Positions 21,555 through 35,394 of a stretch of DNA of 64,000 nucleotides are shown here, in pieces. The DNA lies in the NCBI GenBank assembly GCA_944548615.1, contig OX155955.1, positions 3,374,279 through 3,438,278 of the forward strand, written 5' to 3'. The position numbers and the translations under genes are program-made. The DNA comes from Micropterix aruncella (lineage: Eukaryota > Arthropoda > Insecta > Lepidoptera > Micropterigidae). Position 1 is the first letter of the stretch; each line of letters begins with the position of its first letter. Under the pieces are notes generated by a model that was given only the letters and a program-made list of their open reading frames with translations, had not been told where the DNA came from and ran no database searches.

Positions 21555-22174
21555 TAGAGCTGTCAATTACAACGGCAGAACCCATCACCTCAGGAAGTTT
21601 TAACGATTTTAGATCGTTCTGTCTCCCATGAGGTGAGCGCAGAAGACTTGGGACGAAGACAATCCACCGTCTAGTTACGCCACTCGCCCGTAAGAGACCA
21701 ACGCCTTACCGCGAGATAACCAGGTTAATCAATCAGCTGACCAACTCTCGCGCCTTTAATTCCAGTTGCAACCATATTACTCCGGTTTCCTACTGGTTAC
21801 AGGTTCAAGGTCGCTTACGCCGTCCTACCCCTTACGTAGCGGTGTCTACCGAATCTATCGCGGACCACGGCATCCTTTTCCGGGACCCGGGATCTGGTAG
21901 CCGATTGGTCGTTTCAAGAGCAGTTGCCGTAAGGTTAACAACTACCCCCGCTCTATAGGAGACATTACTGTTTCCAGACTCCCCCGGATGTCGATTGGCT
22001 GATACCGCACGGTGTGCCTACCGTCCAGAAGGGCCCGAAGGTTGACTTCCCTAGATCCCAGAATTCCCCTAGGAAACCTGGGCTCGCACTTCTGCGTTAG
22101 GCCGCTGGATGGGTGTTGATCCGTGAGTTTGACCGACCCTAAATATATATTAGTGGCCTAACTGCCCATTAGCT
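21555..22174 (-). repeat. Full-length GCR element, diverged 14-bp target duplication
   Basis: Bounded by 'cccgaatctataaa' (21541-21554) and 'cccggatctatact' (22175-22188), 11 of 14 identical. On the + strand it reads from 'agagctgtcaattacaac' to 'cccattagct', i.e. the GCR in minus orientation. Internal blocks 'ctatcgcggaccacggcatc', 'ctccggtttcctactggtta' and 'caagagcagttgccgtaagg' match other copies. No ORF. Confidence 0.8.
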
Positions 22175-22188
22175 CCCGGATCTATACT

Positions 22189-23879
<1,691 letters not shown>

Positions 23880-24100
23880 ACGATGTATAGGTATATGTTA
23901 ATTTACTGACATTTGGAAATTTAGACAACTACTTACTTGATATTTGGACGGTTAAGGTATCCCATGACACTCGGGATGACATAGCGATTCTATCAATACC
24001 ACACACTTCTAAATAGGCTTAAGCGTTATGAAGTTATCCAAAAAAAAACAAAATATACAAAAATCCTGAATACATTACACTCCTTTTTTGTTGGGCATTA
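23880..24100 (-). repeat. Interspersed repeat, inverted homologue of 1105-1320
   Basis: On the minus strand it begins 'gcccaacaaaaaaggagtgt' and ends 'caagtaagtagttgtctaaa'. The internal 'agaagtgtg' and 'gagtgtcat' blocks are in the same order as at 1105-1320. Confidence 0.65.
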
Positions 24101-24562
24101 GTTTAAAAATATGCATAGTTCCAGGGCTGGGAAACGAGGAACGACCACGATTAGAGACTACCTACATAAAAACCATGACCTCGCAAATGCCGCCAACCGG
24201 AATGGCTTTACAGTTCTTCTCGAAGCGCTAGAAATTGGCGCTCGTGTCCTGCCAGCCAAATCCCTGTTGTATCTCAAAAGATCTTGGTTCCTGTAGTACG
24301 TTAGGTACACGGCTAAAATAGATAATATACTTCACTTTTTGATTGGAATTTGCCACTTTCTGTGGTAATAGTAGATACCAAAAGGTAACTTTCTAGATAG
24401 GGAGGCACTTGATAATCTGTGCAGGAAACAAAATGGCGGCCCTTAAAATTTACTGCCATTAACCGCACTCTTTATTTTGTATCTTATATCCTACGTATAC
24501 GATTACGATTGTATTTTTATTGTTTGAAAGCTCTTGTAAAGAGAACATTTTTGTCCTTAAAG
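24101..24562. other. Unassigned, with one small open frame
   Basis: 24111-24293 is open for 61 codons ('GKRGTTTIRDYLHKNHDLAN'). I do not recognise it and there is no start or regulatory context. It is probably an element remnant. Confidence 0.35.
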
Positions 24563-25490
24563 ATTCAAAGTTCAAAGTTCAAAGTTTATTTATTTCATAA
24601 AAACCCGGCGAGGGTATAGAACTTACAATTAATAAATACATTTTTTATAATATTCATATTTTAAGCATATCATATATCTGGCAAAAATAAAATAAAATCA
24701 CGTTGGAAATCTGAAAGTCAATAAACTATACAAAATCAACCATTACATTGTCTAAATATTAAAAAGAGCATTAAGAAATATCAAAATTAGAAATACCAAA
24801 TCAAGGAAATTTGGAAAGAATCAAATAATAATCAGAGTAAAAATATAAAAATACAAGCAATAATTCCTAAATCATGTTTCCTAATTAGAAAAATAATTCC
24901 TAATCAGTAAATAAATTGTCTATAAAATGAAGTGTTTAGAATAGGATTAAAATAGAATAAAAAAATAAAAAAATAAAATAAACAAGTAGGCAATTGTGAA
25001 TATACAATTTTAAAAGTCCGTGCCATATAGACATTTTTGCAATAAAAATTCCTTGGTAAGTTTTTTAAATAGTGCATAAATGTTTGTATGTTTTTTAATT
25101 CCGGTGGTAACCTGTTATAAAATGTTATGTTGTTGCTTCTGTATTGAGTTGTCCTTTGAAATTGTGATATTGTAGGTATAGAATTATGAGTATACATCGA
25201 TTTGTGCCTTGTATTGTGGGAATGTATGTTGTCAAGAGTTTGGTGCTTTCCCTTATTTTTATAGAATTCGCACAGGCTTTCGTGAATAAGTATGGCATAA
25301 ATGGTGGGGATCTTTAGTTCACGAAATAGTGGTTTGCAAGATTCTCTCCTATTTAATCCGCGTATTGCTCTCACGGATCTTTTTTGTAAAATAAATACCT
25401 CTTTAATATCAGTGGCATTTGCCCACAATAAAATCCCATATCTCAAGTGGGATTCAACCAGAGAATAGTATGCACTCACAATTTCATTTT
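24563..25490 (-). mobile_element. LINE: RT C-terminal region and 3' UTR, 5'-truncated
   Basis: The minus-strand frame from 25479 reads 'YYSLVESHLRYGILLWANAT', 'VFILQKRSVRAIRGLNRRES', 'PTIYAILIHESLCEFYKNK' and 'FYNRLPPELKN'. This is the C-terminal connection domain of a jockey/CR1-like RT ORF, with no RT catalytic core. The 3' end at 24563-24600 carries three copies of 'tttgaac' ('ttcaaag' on the + strand), a terminal tandem repeat typical of LINEs without poly(A). Related fragments are at 11560-12020 and 13370-13595. Confidence 0.85.
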
Positions 25491-26239
25491 TGATTTATCT
25501 CTACACCCTCGGAGTTCTGCGCAATGTTCAAAAAAACATTTTTTAAAAATTATTCTGAGACATTTTAATTATTTTTAGACATTCTAATTACAAATACCAC
25601 CCGTCTACGTGAGAGAATTCTCGATCACTTTCCACAACTTAAAGCACGAGCTACACCGAAATGCCGCTTATATTTTTCAATATGTTTAATCTGACAACCT
25701 TGATGATGAAGCTGTTGCATGCGAAAGAGACATGAGCGTTCATTTTTTTACCGTGTAGCAATCAGATTTTTACTGTTTTTTTACTGATCAATTATGTTTA
25801 AAATTTGGAAAAAATAACATACACATAAAACAAGCATTGAGGAATTTATCTCCCGCTAGATACAAAGATACAACATAAATTATGTGCTATGTTGAACTAT
25901 ATTCAAAGTTTCAGCGAAATCTGGATTGATGATTTCTCGCGCAGATTTTCCGGCCAGGTGGTGCACGCTCGTGCGCCTATGACGCTGCTGAGTGGGTGAC
26001 GCCGACGCCGGCGGCACTCTTCCGAACAATTTAATGTCAATTAATAAGCGTGATCATAGCCGGCATGCATTTGGCAAAAGTGCAGATAAACCCCAGACAC
26101 TGAATCACGATATTATATTGAGGGGCAATGAATGCCCAGCTGATCTTCTGATGCTTCCGATTTCGTCTGTTATTTCTGGTTAGAGAGCGGCGTGGCCACT
26201 TCATAGTTATCGATTTCATGGCCATCTTTATTTATTAAA
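25491..26239. other. Unassigned
   Basis: No gene or repeat recognised. 25930-26200 is moderately GC-rich; its frames carry no known motif. Confidence 0.4.
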
Positions 26240-26345
26240 CTTGTAAATATGAAACCTTTTCAAGTTTATAATCTGTCTTTTGCAAAAGAGAGCACTGCGC
26301 ATTATGTATCAGGTTACGTCCAGCTTTCAGCTAGTCAAGTATATT
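26240..26345 (+). mobile_element. Small LINE RT C-terminal fragment
   Basis: 'LQKRALRIMYQVTSSFQLV' parallels the 'LQKRSVRAIRG' segment of the LINE at 24563-25490. About 30 codons only. Confidence 0.5.
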
Positions 26346-26980
26346 GACTATCCATTCGGCGTTCACATAGCAGCAGCCCCGGATCTAGGGGGGAGGGGTG
26401 GGGTAAACCAGGGTACCTGCCCCAAGCGGCTATTTAGGGGATCGCCAAATGTATTGGAAAAAACGTGTTTTTCTAAAGCGCCTAGCATCCAGGGCGCGTA
26501 TGACTATCGATTGTTCATTTGATTTTATAACGCATCCTGAGATGAGTTTTGAACGCGTGTGCAGTGTGTGTGATATCCCTGTCAGGGGAATTTCCGTCGC
26601 GCCTAGAAAAAATCCTTCTCACAGACAGAAGGGGATGGGGCTACACGAGCGGAGCCGCATACACCCGAACGACCGAACGTCAAGCGACGATCGGTATTCA
26701 TATGGCTGATTAGGCGTGCGTGTAATTCGCATTGGTTTAATTTGTTAACAACTATTCCTTCAAACGTGTCACTAAAATTATCAGTCGATGTGGAAATATA
26801 TTCTTTTGGTGGAATAGAGTCGGTGGTGGAGGAGACCCTCGGGGTTCAACGGCAGCGCTCATAGTCCTAAGATTGAATTAGTGTCTTGGCGTCAGGTGAC
26901 AACCGGCCGTATAACACCATGTCCACTTTTTATTCCCTGTCCATGATATTGCATAGTATGGCGTCCTCCGTAGGGGACGG
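26346..26980. other. Unassigned; degenerate C/G-tract repeat at 26375-26500
   Basis: The segment from 'ccccggatctagggggg' to 'ccagggcgcgtatga' resembles a widespread degenerate repeat with pyrimidine/purine tracts (memory). The rest has no recognised feature. Confidence 0.4.
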
Positions 26981-27085
26981 TAAATCAGAAGCTCATCTCG
27001 ACGCCGACACAGCACAAGCTCGTGCTCAGTGGAGGAGAAGGACAAGGAAGTCCGACCCCAAGTAAATGGGACAGGGTCTAGGAAG
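26981..27085 (+). mobile_element. Probable LINE ORF2 C-terminal remnant
   Basis: The frame contains 'AHLDADTAQARAQWRRRTRK' then 'SDPK' and a stop, reminiscent of the last residues of RTE-like ORF2. Very short, so tentative. Confidence 0.4.
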
Positions 27086-27264
27086 AAGAAAAAAAGTGTA
27101 AATATATTCATTTACCGAAAGGAAAGCTCGAAGTGTAAAGCTGCAGCAAGCTTAGATAGTAAAATTTGCTGGGACCTAAGGATTGAAGGTTTGTGTACAG
27201 TCTGATTTGTGCGTTGTCTACACTGGCTGCATGTACCCTATATTGATGTCACGCATAAGGAAAA

Positions 27265-28290
27265 AATATTAGTAAATATGTGCCACAGAGAACCTCTATA
27301 TTCAAACTGCAAAAAAGAGCAATACTCATTATAGCAAATTTGAAATGGGACGAATCCTGCAGAAGTCATTTTAAACGACTGAAAATTGTAACGTTCATTT
27401 CATTGTACCTTTTAAATGTACTAACGGATTTCCACAAAAAAAGAGCCCATAAAAAAAAAACCGATATTCATGACATAAACACCAGAAACAAATCAAAGTA
27501 CATGTTACCTAGTGCAAAGTTAAAAATAGCGAGACAAGTCAAGGAATACTCCGGTCCCTATTTTTTTAATATGTTACCTCCATATATTAATGAAAATAAA
27601 AATAACAATATATTTAAAAAGTCCTTAAAAAAGTTTCTGTTAGAAAATATTTTTTACACCTATGAAGAATACGTACAATTCGTCACGAACGGCTAACTAA
27701 AGTATTGTGTACAATCGAAAATTAAATATGTATAAATAACTATTTAGAAGTTTTGAAGACGATAAACTAAACTTGAAACTTGAAACATACAATGTAACGA
27801 TTTTAAATGAAATGATTATAAATTGTAATTCCTTTTATAAATTTTATATTTGTTTTAAGTGAATGCCACTCTAAATATTATTATTATTATTGTGATTTGA
27901 TATTTTTAAATGATATTTTAATTTAAATTTTAATCGTTAAATTCTGCTAATTTTATTTCTTATTCTTTTAATTTAAGCTATTTCTCGTGCTTTCAATTAT
28001 TATTACCTGTTACTCATTTCTTTTTTTTTTGTTTTTAAATTTATTTTTTAATAAGAGCTTTTTCTTGAGTTTTATTTGGTCACATAATGGGATTTAATGT
28101 AACTACATATAAATATTATTTTGACTTAATCGATTTGTTATTGTCTTAATTAGATTTAAATTTTCTATAAGTTCCTTAAATTTGTAATTGCACAACTTGG
28201 TTTTTAATTTAATTCGGATATTTTAGTATATATGTTTCTACAATCTGTAAAGATTTATGAAAATAAACTGAACTGAACTGAACTGTAATA
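27265..28290 (+). mobile_element. LINE: RT C-terminal region, 3' UTR and (ACTGA)n tail
   Basis: The frame 27280-27693 reads 'TSIFKLQKRAILIIANLKWD', 'HDINTRNKSKYMLPSAKLKI' and 'YFFNMLPPYINENKN', the C-terminus of a jockey/CR1-like RT ORF. A ~580-bp AT-rich 3' UTR ends with 'aactgaactgaactgaactg' at 28266-28285, a short terminal tandem repeat marking the 3' end. 5'-truncated. Confidence 0.83.
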
Positions 28291-28837
28291 AAGAGTGCAA
28301 ATTTGGTAACAAAATGGTCAGAAAAAATCCCACCTTTGTTTATTCTTCCCATATTTGTTTCGTGAGTTTTTTTAAAAATCATTTGTCTCAAATGTTGAAG
28401 GAAAGGGGGGCGCCAATTGCAAGTTTTTGCCACGGCTCGGAAAAATCGTTTCTAGTGAAGTCGGTCTGGAGGAGTCTACAAAATCCACCAAATCTATATT
28501 TTCTTTGCTTTGCAAATTGTAAACCTTGTTGTAAACCATCATTATGCTACATTGTAAACCATCATTATGGATTTTTCTAATTAAAATTATGAAGAATTTG
28601 AAGATAGAAATTGAAAATCGCGATTATTATAGATTCATCAAGACGGAGAAGTATACGATACTGTGTAGTAACCAGATGTCCCTTTCTATGCTGTGTTCTA
28701 TTTTTGATATCCACATTAGAAACGGGAAATGGCCGGTATAGGTGCGATATCCGGTACGAATTCCAGGGTGACTGTTGATTAATGTTGTGATTGAATTACT
28801 TTTCTGTGACTAACGAGGCGTACGTGTGAGTCAGTGG
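28291..28837. other. Unassigned
   Basis: Contains short direct repeats ('gtaaaccatcattatg' at 28530 and 28553). No gene recognised. Confidence 0.4.
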
Positions 28838-30230
28838 ACGGGCAGTGGGTTGGATATGGCACTGATAGCTCAAGAGACACAGCGACAAAAAAGTGCAAGA
28901 GTTTTGGAACAGCTGATGCTTTCATATCAGACAGTATATTGGCCATAGAGTGCGGGTATAAAGTCAGCAGGCCAGATTCCGGGACACCTGGCGCTGGCGT
29001 ACTAGAAAGTTGTATTTTCAATTAGTAGCGCCAAAGTGTTTTGGAAAAGCTAAAAATTCATCAGTAGATAGTGGATGCCATAGAGAACTCTAATATATTG
29101 TCAAACTGTTTCATAATCGAACGCGTGGCGTTAGCATCCCCATACCATTATCATGCGCCATTTCAACCATTATATTGCGCGGCACAGTTGAGCGATGCGT
29201 CATAGACCGATGCGTGACATGTATGGAGATGCTGTCGCCACGCGTTTGATTATGAAGCAGTCTGACTATATATTTTGAGTTCTTTATTGCACGCACTATC
29301 AACTGATGTATTTTCAGCTTTTCCAGAACACTTTGGGGGTAATAATAAAATTACAACTTTTTTAGTACGCCAGCGCCGTGTGTCCGGGAATCTGGCCTGC
29401 TCACTGTACTCCGGCATTCTTTGGCCAAAATACTATACACTAAATAAATATCGGGAGCTAATAGGCCCTGTTGGAGTTTACCACTGAGGCCCATTTGTTC
29501 AGGGTCGGTCATAATCACGGGTCATGGCCGATCCGGCGGCCTCGACGCAGAAGTGAGAGCCAGGGTAGGACGCTGGCCTGCGGGCAAGTCTCCCTTAGGA
29601 GTCAACCTTAGGGCGCTCCTGGACGGTTTGCGCAATGTTTGGCGTCAGCCTACCCATTGTGCATTCCGACTAACAGCCGGGGAATTCTGGAAACAGTAAT
29701 GTTTCCTATAAAGCGGGGGTAGTTGTTAACCTTATGGCCAATCGGCCATTAGGCCATTAGACCATTCGGCCACCTGATCCCGGGTGAATAAGCCGGGCAA
29801 AGGATGCCGTGGTCCGCGATAGATTTTCGGTAGGCACCGTATCACTGCTTTATAAGGGAAAGGACCGCGCAAGCGACCTCGATCCTGTAACCAGTCAGGA
29901 GGCAGGAGGTATCCTGAAGGTTAATTCCAGATGGAAATATTCTTCCAAACTGGTAGTCAGGGGGCGAGGCTGCCCGCTGGGTACCTTTTCTGGTGCCTCG
30001 CCATAAAGCGTTGGCGTAACTAGCCTGTGGATTGTTTTTCGTCCCAAGTCTTCTGCGCTCACCTCACGGGAGACAGAACGATCTATCGTTAAAACTTCCT
30101 GAGGTGACGGGTTTGCCCGTTGTAGTTGACAGCTCTAGTTGGCCAAAATACTGTCTGATCTGAAAGTATCACCTTTTCCAAAACTCTTGCACTTTTTTTG
30201 TCGCTGGCTCTCTAGCCATGAACCGTTCGG
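28838..30230. mobile_element. Foldback element, ~250-bp arms, interrupted by a GCR insertion
   Basis: The left arm (about 28838-29110) is the reverse complement of 29222-29434 plus 30153-30230. Matching words are 'aagtgcaagagttttggaac', 'gacagtatattggcca', 'ccagattccgggacacc', 'acgccagcgcc' and 'gcgtggcg'. The central spacer is about 29135-29215. The right arm is split exactly where the GCR copy at 29435-30138 sits. No transposase is present, so it is non-autonomous. Arm identity is roughly 85%. Confidence 0.85.
29435..30138 (+). repeat. Full-length GCR element with exact 14-bp target duplication
   Basis: 'ttggccaaaatact' is at 29421-29434 and 30139-30152. The intact target is recognisable because the left foldback arm shows the uninterrupted version ('actgtctgatatgaaagc' reversed). 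The left end here has extra AT sequence, 'atacactaaataaatatc', before 'gggagctaat'; the right end is 'gttgacagctctag'. Confidence 0.9.
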
Positions 30231-31789
30231 ACTGACGCGAGTCGCTCTGTACGGCGGCGGACGCGCGCTGGACCCTCGCCAGGAATATCTGCAGTACAAA
30301 AAAATCCGCCTCGCGACGCACATTTATGTAATTTTAATTTTAGCCTGCCAAGACAAAAAGGAGCCACGCGCCCCGATTGACACTCGGCTCGAAAATGCAC
30401 CGAATCGTGTGTTAAAATGCAGATTGCGTAAAATAGGAGCAATCGAAATTAGACGTCGGCTGCGACGTCCGTTTTAATTTAATCGGCTGAAGAAGCGGCC
30501 AAGCGACGCGATTAAATGGGGCGAAACGCTGCTTAGGCAGAATCGACACTTTCAAATCTGAAGATATTTTTTCGGCCTGTTGGTGGCAGGTGCCAGAAGC
30601 GGCGACAGAAAAAGGGGGTGTCCCGGCAAATTCGACTGAAAAGAGGTGAAAATCTTAAATATGTCTTCAACTTCAATCTCCTAAATGCTCTCGTTTAATT
30701 ATCCGAGACGCTTGAAAATGTATAAATTATAATGCTATCAATCTATTATATTATTATTTATTGTATCATCATTATTTTTATTAACACGTTAACCATTGCA
30801 TTTTTAAAATTATATTCTATAATATAATAATGATATGTACATGCTATATATTAATTATCCCAGTCTGCGGGGATAAATATAAAAAAAATAGTATTCTTTT
30901 TGCCATAAAGAATACTATTAACCCCTCAAACGGCGGGTGTAAATCTTGGTAGTCACCTGTCATTTCTGGGAGTTAAAGGTCAAAAATATAGCACTTTAGA
31001 AAAACTATCATAAGAAAGAATCTACTTGATGGATCATGAAAAGAAGAATTGTAGAATGATCGCATTGAAATTTGAAATATAAAACATTAAAACCTCATTT
31101 TGTGAAACAATTAGATAATTATTAATATTTATTAGAAATTTGGAAAACTGAAAAAATTCAGCGATATCGACGTTTTATCTCAAAATACGAAACCCTATCT
31201 AGAAATTGTAATCACATTTGTGTACATTTTTTCATGCTTTACCAAATATATTAAGTAGTTCGTTTTATTTATTTTCATACATATATCCGAAAAGAAGCTA
31301 CATAATATCCGAAGAGAAGCACAGATCCGATCAATGGCAACACTCGACTAAGTGCCCCCAGAATACAAACAATTATAATAGGGATTCTAGACTGCGAGAA
31401 GCACGACTGAATAATCGTACAATACAGAATTTATCCGTCTTTCTCACACATATCTAACAGGGGGTGGTTGCACTGTGATTTTGGTGTAAATTCAGTTCGT
31501 TGAAAGCGCAATTTGTCGCGCCGTGCTCGTACCCGTTTTGGGACGTTATTCAATGAGCATTGACTACAATACATCGTACCCGATTCGGGACGTTATACTG
31601 TCGTGAGGGGTTAAATCGTCTATTGCGTTCGAATATTGCGAACGCACTTACCGATATCTATTATATAAATATTAAACAAAATAGGTATAGGTCTATACAT
31701 ATTAACAAAGTAGTGGGAGCCTTATGTTACCCCGAGGGGATGGTAATTAGCTGTGACTGGTAACCGCCAACCACAACAGCCTGTCTGCG
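30231..31789. other. Unassigned; GC-rich block 30231-30640, then AT-rich
   Basis: 30231-30640 is GC- and CpG-rich for the region ('acggcggcggacgcgcgctg', 'gacgtcggctgcgacgtccg') and not obviously repeated in the window. It could be a regulatory island or an unrecognised element. 30641-31789 has no recognised feature. Confidence 0.4.
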
Positions 31790-31932
31790 ATTATGCACAT
31801 ATGAAGAGAACCATCCGCACTCAACTTATCAACGAGAATAGCATGGTTCACTCTATAGAAAGCCTTCGAAAAATCCATGAATCCATCAGTCCCGGGATTC
31901 TGAAGTGGCGTTACGATACGCCAATGCGACAC
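31790..31932 (-). mobile_element. LINE RT core fragment
   Basis: The minus strand reads 'PGTDGFMDFSKAFYRVNHAI' then 'LVDKL', the conserved 'F-DFSKAFD-VNH' block around the first catalytic Asp of a jockey-like RT. The usual Asp after 'SKAF' is Tyr here. Isolated fragment. Confidence 0.7.
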
Positions 31933-32229
31933 GACATTGAATTTGATAATCGTTATCGATCCGACGAATTGACTGATTCTGTTTCACAATCGTCAGCTAA
32001 TAGCGGAACTCGATACTGTCCACGTGATTCCCACCCCGATATCATGTTCTGATTGGGCGGGGTCGGCCGTTTAGCAGTGAGAGGCCTATGCTCAATTCTT
32101 ACCGAGCTCTAAGCGTGCTTAATGCTTTGAGCTAAGGGCGATTCGGATCGCGGATCGGATCCTTATTTCTCTTCTTACGACTTTTCTGGAGCCATCAGAA
32201 AAGATATAAAAGAGACGTCTCTTTCTATT
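31933..32229. other. Unassigned
   Basis: Nothing recognised. Confidence 0.4.
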
Positions 32230-32487
32230 TATTGTGAAATTTCACAATGGGCGGGTTTATATTCATATAACAATCTCTTACAACCAACCCTACAATGACG
32301 TATTTATATGTATGTGTGCTTGCAACGTGTGTGTGTGTGTGTCTTGTTATTGCATTCGATCGACAGAATTGAAAATGCAATTCCGTTAATTAGATCCGAA
32401 CGGACAGTGTTGACCCAGCCGGGTATCCAACCCTGGACCTTACAATGAAAGATCAGGCGACCTAACCACTATGCCACCGGGCTGTGT
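32230..32487 (-). mobile_element. tRNA-derived SINE
   Basis: Read on the minus strand, it starts 'cagcccggtggcatagtggt' with an A-box, 'tggcatagtgg' (32466-32476), and a B-box-like 'ggttggatacc' (32422-32432) about 44 bases downstream, the spacing of a pol III tRNA promoter. The body continues through 'aattgcattttcaattctgt', a (CA)n stretch and 'cccgcccattgtgaaatttc'. A second copy at 39847-40908 has the same head and tail. Which tRNA it derives from is uncertain. Confidence 0.85.
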
Positions 32488-32619
32488 AAGGGACTCGGTT
32501 TAAATCTCTTTAACCCAAAAGATTGTGTACTTATCGTGTTGGTAATCCGAGAAAGACGTGGTTTTTATGTTTGTCATAATTTTTCTTTTATGTGTAGTGT
32601 CATGCGTACGCTGATACAG
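32488..32619. other. Unassigned
   Basis: Nothing recognised. Confidence 0.4.
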
Positions 32620-32685
32620 TTACAAGTTGAAAATTCGTCACAGAAAAAAAATAACGGTTGCTTATCTCTGTGCGTTTCGTGAAAC

Positions 32686-33100
32686 TTGACTTCGAGTTCT
32701 AAACGTTGTGAAAATTTGCCATATATTGACTTTTGTTACATCTGCGGAGAATATAGTGTTATTAAAAATCGCATGCAGAGCATTAGAGACTATGTAAAAC
32801 AACTTTATCTTTCGTATTTTGGAATGAAAATCAGAGACCAGGACAAATCATGGGCTCATCATAAAGTTTCTGTGGAGTGTCCTAATGATATTTGCTTATG
32901 GTTCAAAGGAAAGAAAAATGCTTAACGATTTGGAATTCCTATGACGTAGGGAGCCGAAACACCACTCTGATGATTGTTACTTTTGTTCCTGCCATGTCCG
33001 TACTGATAATATTCATATCCTGATAATAGTCCATCAGCATACGCCCCGTTCCTCATGGGCCTGATGTGTCAGTGCCTTTGCCTCTAACTGAATTGCCAGT
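32686..33100 (+). pseudogene. N-terminal fragment of the multicopy arthropod protein of unknown function
   Basis: The frame 32686-32922 reads 'DFCYICGEYSVIKNRMQSIR', 'LYLSYFGMKIRDQDKSWAHH' and 'KVSVECPNDICLW'. After a stop and frame changes it is followed by 'FGIPM' and 'DDCYFCSCHVR'. The cysteine pattern (CYIC, then W-PH, V-C, later CYFC) looks like a zinc-binding module. From memory it is the amino end of the protein family whose carboxyl end contains 'HSHLDFFPEN-GAVSDEH', i.e. the fragment at 19289-19606. Broken here. The function is unknown. Confidence 0.68.
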
Positions 33101-34200
33101 CATCTCTTCAGATTCTTCATACTCGGAACATTCAGAAGTTCATAGCTCCGATACCGAATATATCTGCAGCCGATTCACCATCGTCGTGGTTTTCATCCAT
33201 TTAAACATAATAAAAAATATCCGATTTCTCAAGAATTAATTTTCTTCAACAAGAATAAATTTTACATAGATTTAAATGGATATAAACCATTGTTAGCAAG
33301 ATAATTCTTTTGCAATTAGGATTTTAGCAAAAATATCAATATCGACTTTACAAAAAATCCTGACGTGATGAAAAAAACGGAGGTCATTTTCAAATTCCGC
33401 ACATCAAATAATATAAAAATCAAGGAAGCTTATCTTGTATTTTTCAAAAAAACTTTCCTTTCGAAGGTTGATATAACAAAATCATTTTACAATGCTTATA
33501 TCAGCCTCACTGAAAGTACCCCTATACTTGACTAGTGCGCGACTATATACAAGATGTTACAGGATATATGATACATTATAATTTATATTTAACTTGTAAC
33601 ATGGAATTTTTATAAATATATATTTTAACTTGTAACATGGACATTTTATATACAATTGTATCCTCGGACTATTTAAATTTGATTCTTTAACTATTTATTG
33701 CGATATCATTTTTCCATTCATTTCGATTCATTATTATTATTATTTATATTTTTTTGTATTTATTACGACATTATATTATTATTATTCAATTTGATTATTT
33801 CACCATTTATTGAATGTTATTTTTCCAGCGCAATACAGCTACAGTTACATCACACTACACCACACTACACTCAAATTAAATGTTTATTATTATTAGTTAA
33901 TTTTTAATATTATTTGATACCTAGCATATTTTTTTAAGTATTCTAAAGTATGCACAAGCCTTTGTCTACTTGGTACGCTTGCCTTAGTACGGGATAAGGC
34001 CTAGTTAGGCGGCGTTGATTTCAAAAAAATGTGGTCGGCGGTGCTTTCTATTTTGCTATTATTTACATTTAAGCCTCTAATGTTAAACTCACAATGTAAT
34101 GCCTTGAAAATGTGCTTTTCTTAAATAAATAAATAAATAATTAAAGACATTATTCCTCCTCATATTTTTCTATTACCTTTTACTATTGTTTGATTTAAAA
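33101..34200. other. Mostly unassigned; probable LINE 3' UTR at 33900-34150
   Basis: 33950-34120 is moderately GC-rich and leads to 'cttttcttaaataaataaat' with an (AAAT)n tail at 34121-34143, resembling a LINE 3' end on the + strand. No ORF is attached. The rest is AT-rich without features. Confidence 0.4.
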
Positions 34201-34204
34201 CTTT

Positions 34205-34520
34205 TCTCGTTTTTACTCCCCCCCCCCCCCCCCCCCAAGACGATTAAGACCATTTCAAGTCTGTCTATATGTCTCTGTGCATTCCTTCGCAATAACGCCC
34301 AAACGCTTAATCCGATTGAGTTGACAATTGCCAAGCTGCCATCATATGGACATCAGAAGAGTTGAAATGGTTGTGGTAGAAATTAGTTCACCATCCAAAA
34401 AAATATTATTACACAACATTTAAAAATGAAACTTTTTCCGTCCACTGGTCATATTGAAATCTCGAAATATTGGACCTGTGGACTTAAAATTTGATACATA
34501 GGTGCCTTCTTGGCACGAAA
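34205..34520 (+). repeat. Interspersed repeat ('aatccgattgag' family) with C19 run
   Basis: Nineteen C residues at 34218-34236, then 'acgcttaatccgattgagtt', 'cagaagagttgaaatggttg' and 'atctcgaaatattgga'. It is collinear with 38885-39180 and with the minus strand of 6030-6400. Confidence 0.7.
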
Positions 34521-35394
34521 TTATAGGGCATCTGTGATTTTCCGGACATGCCGGTTGGTATATTTCCGTAAACGATTGAATCGAACGCGCTTAATGCGTT
34601 GCAATCTCACTATCCTCGCTCGTCGTCGACGAACGATTCGCGTCGTTGATTCTCGATATATTCGGGGTTTCAACGCAGTACGGAATGAGTTCCCCCGGTA
34701 AAAAAATTACATCACGCTCCAATTCTTCTATAAGTCTTTGGATACTTGCCGGGAAAGTATTCGGATCGGTTTCTAACAGATTTTCGAAAAACCGAAGTTT
34801 TGTATGATTTCTTTAGAGGAGGTCAGTTCTCGTTCCCTCGCTAAACACGAGGGGCGAAGACCTCCGCGACATACATAACAGACTCCTCAAACTAGATGAC
34901 TGAAGGCATGACCTTGACCTATAAATGTAGAAAGCACTGAAGCTTCGACCGTGAGAGCCGATAACTAGGGGCTGCATATTTTATTATATATTTATTCGAT
35001 TAATTTGCAATATATACTAATAATAGGTGTGGCCTGAAAACCATTTTAGGAGATAACCTGAGGATATCCCTAATTTGCAGCGTTTGTAGTTTTATTACAT
35101 TGTCTTTGTATAGTTTCAGTTTCAATTTGTAAATTTATATTTTTTTGTCTATTTTTGTATCGCAGCTGAAAATAAATATTTGTTATGAAATAATCAATGA
35201 TTCCGATTAATCGAGAATCGCCGATCAATCGTATCTTTTGGATCTTAATCGTTTAAATTCCCAGTTTCTCTAACAAAAAAAAAATGTTAATAATTTTTTT
35301 GTTTACAGCTACTTAAAGTTTCTGTCAGAACACTTTTTTTCATATATTTCACTGCTGATTTGGCATGACGATATATATGTATATCCTTAATGGG
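34521..35394. other. Unassigned; imperfect hairpin at 34824-34875 and AATAAA at 35170
   Basis: 34824-34875 can fold: 'ggaggtc' pairs with 'gacctcc' and 'cgttccctcg' with 'cgagggg'. 35060-35180 ends in 'gctgaaaataaatatttg', a polyadenylation-like end that may be a LINE 3' UTR. No gene. Confidence 0.4.

Noticed and set aside
32422..32487. Functional tRNA gene
   Set aside because: A- and B-boxes are present but there is no consistent cloverleaf with an acceptor stem. The same head precedes a SINE body here and at 40878, so it is a SINE promoter.
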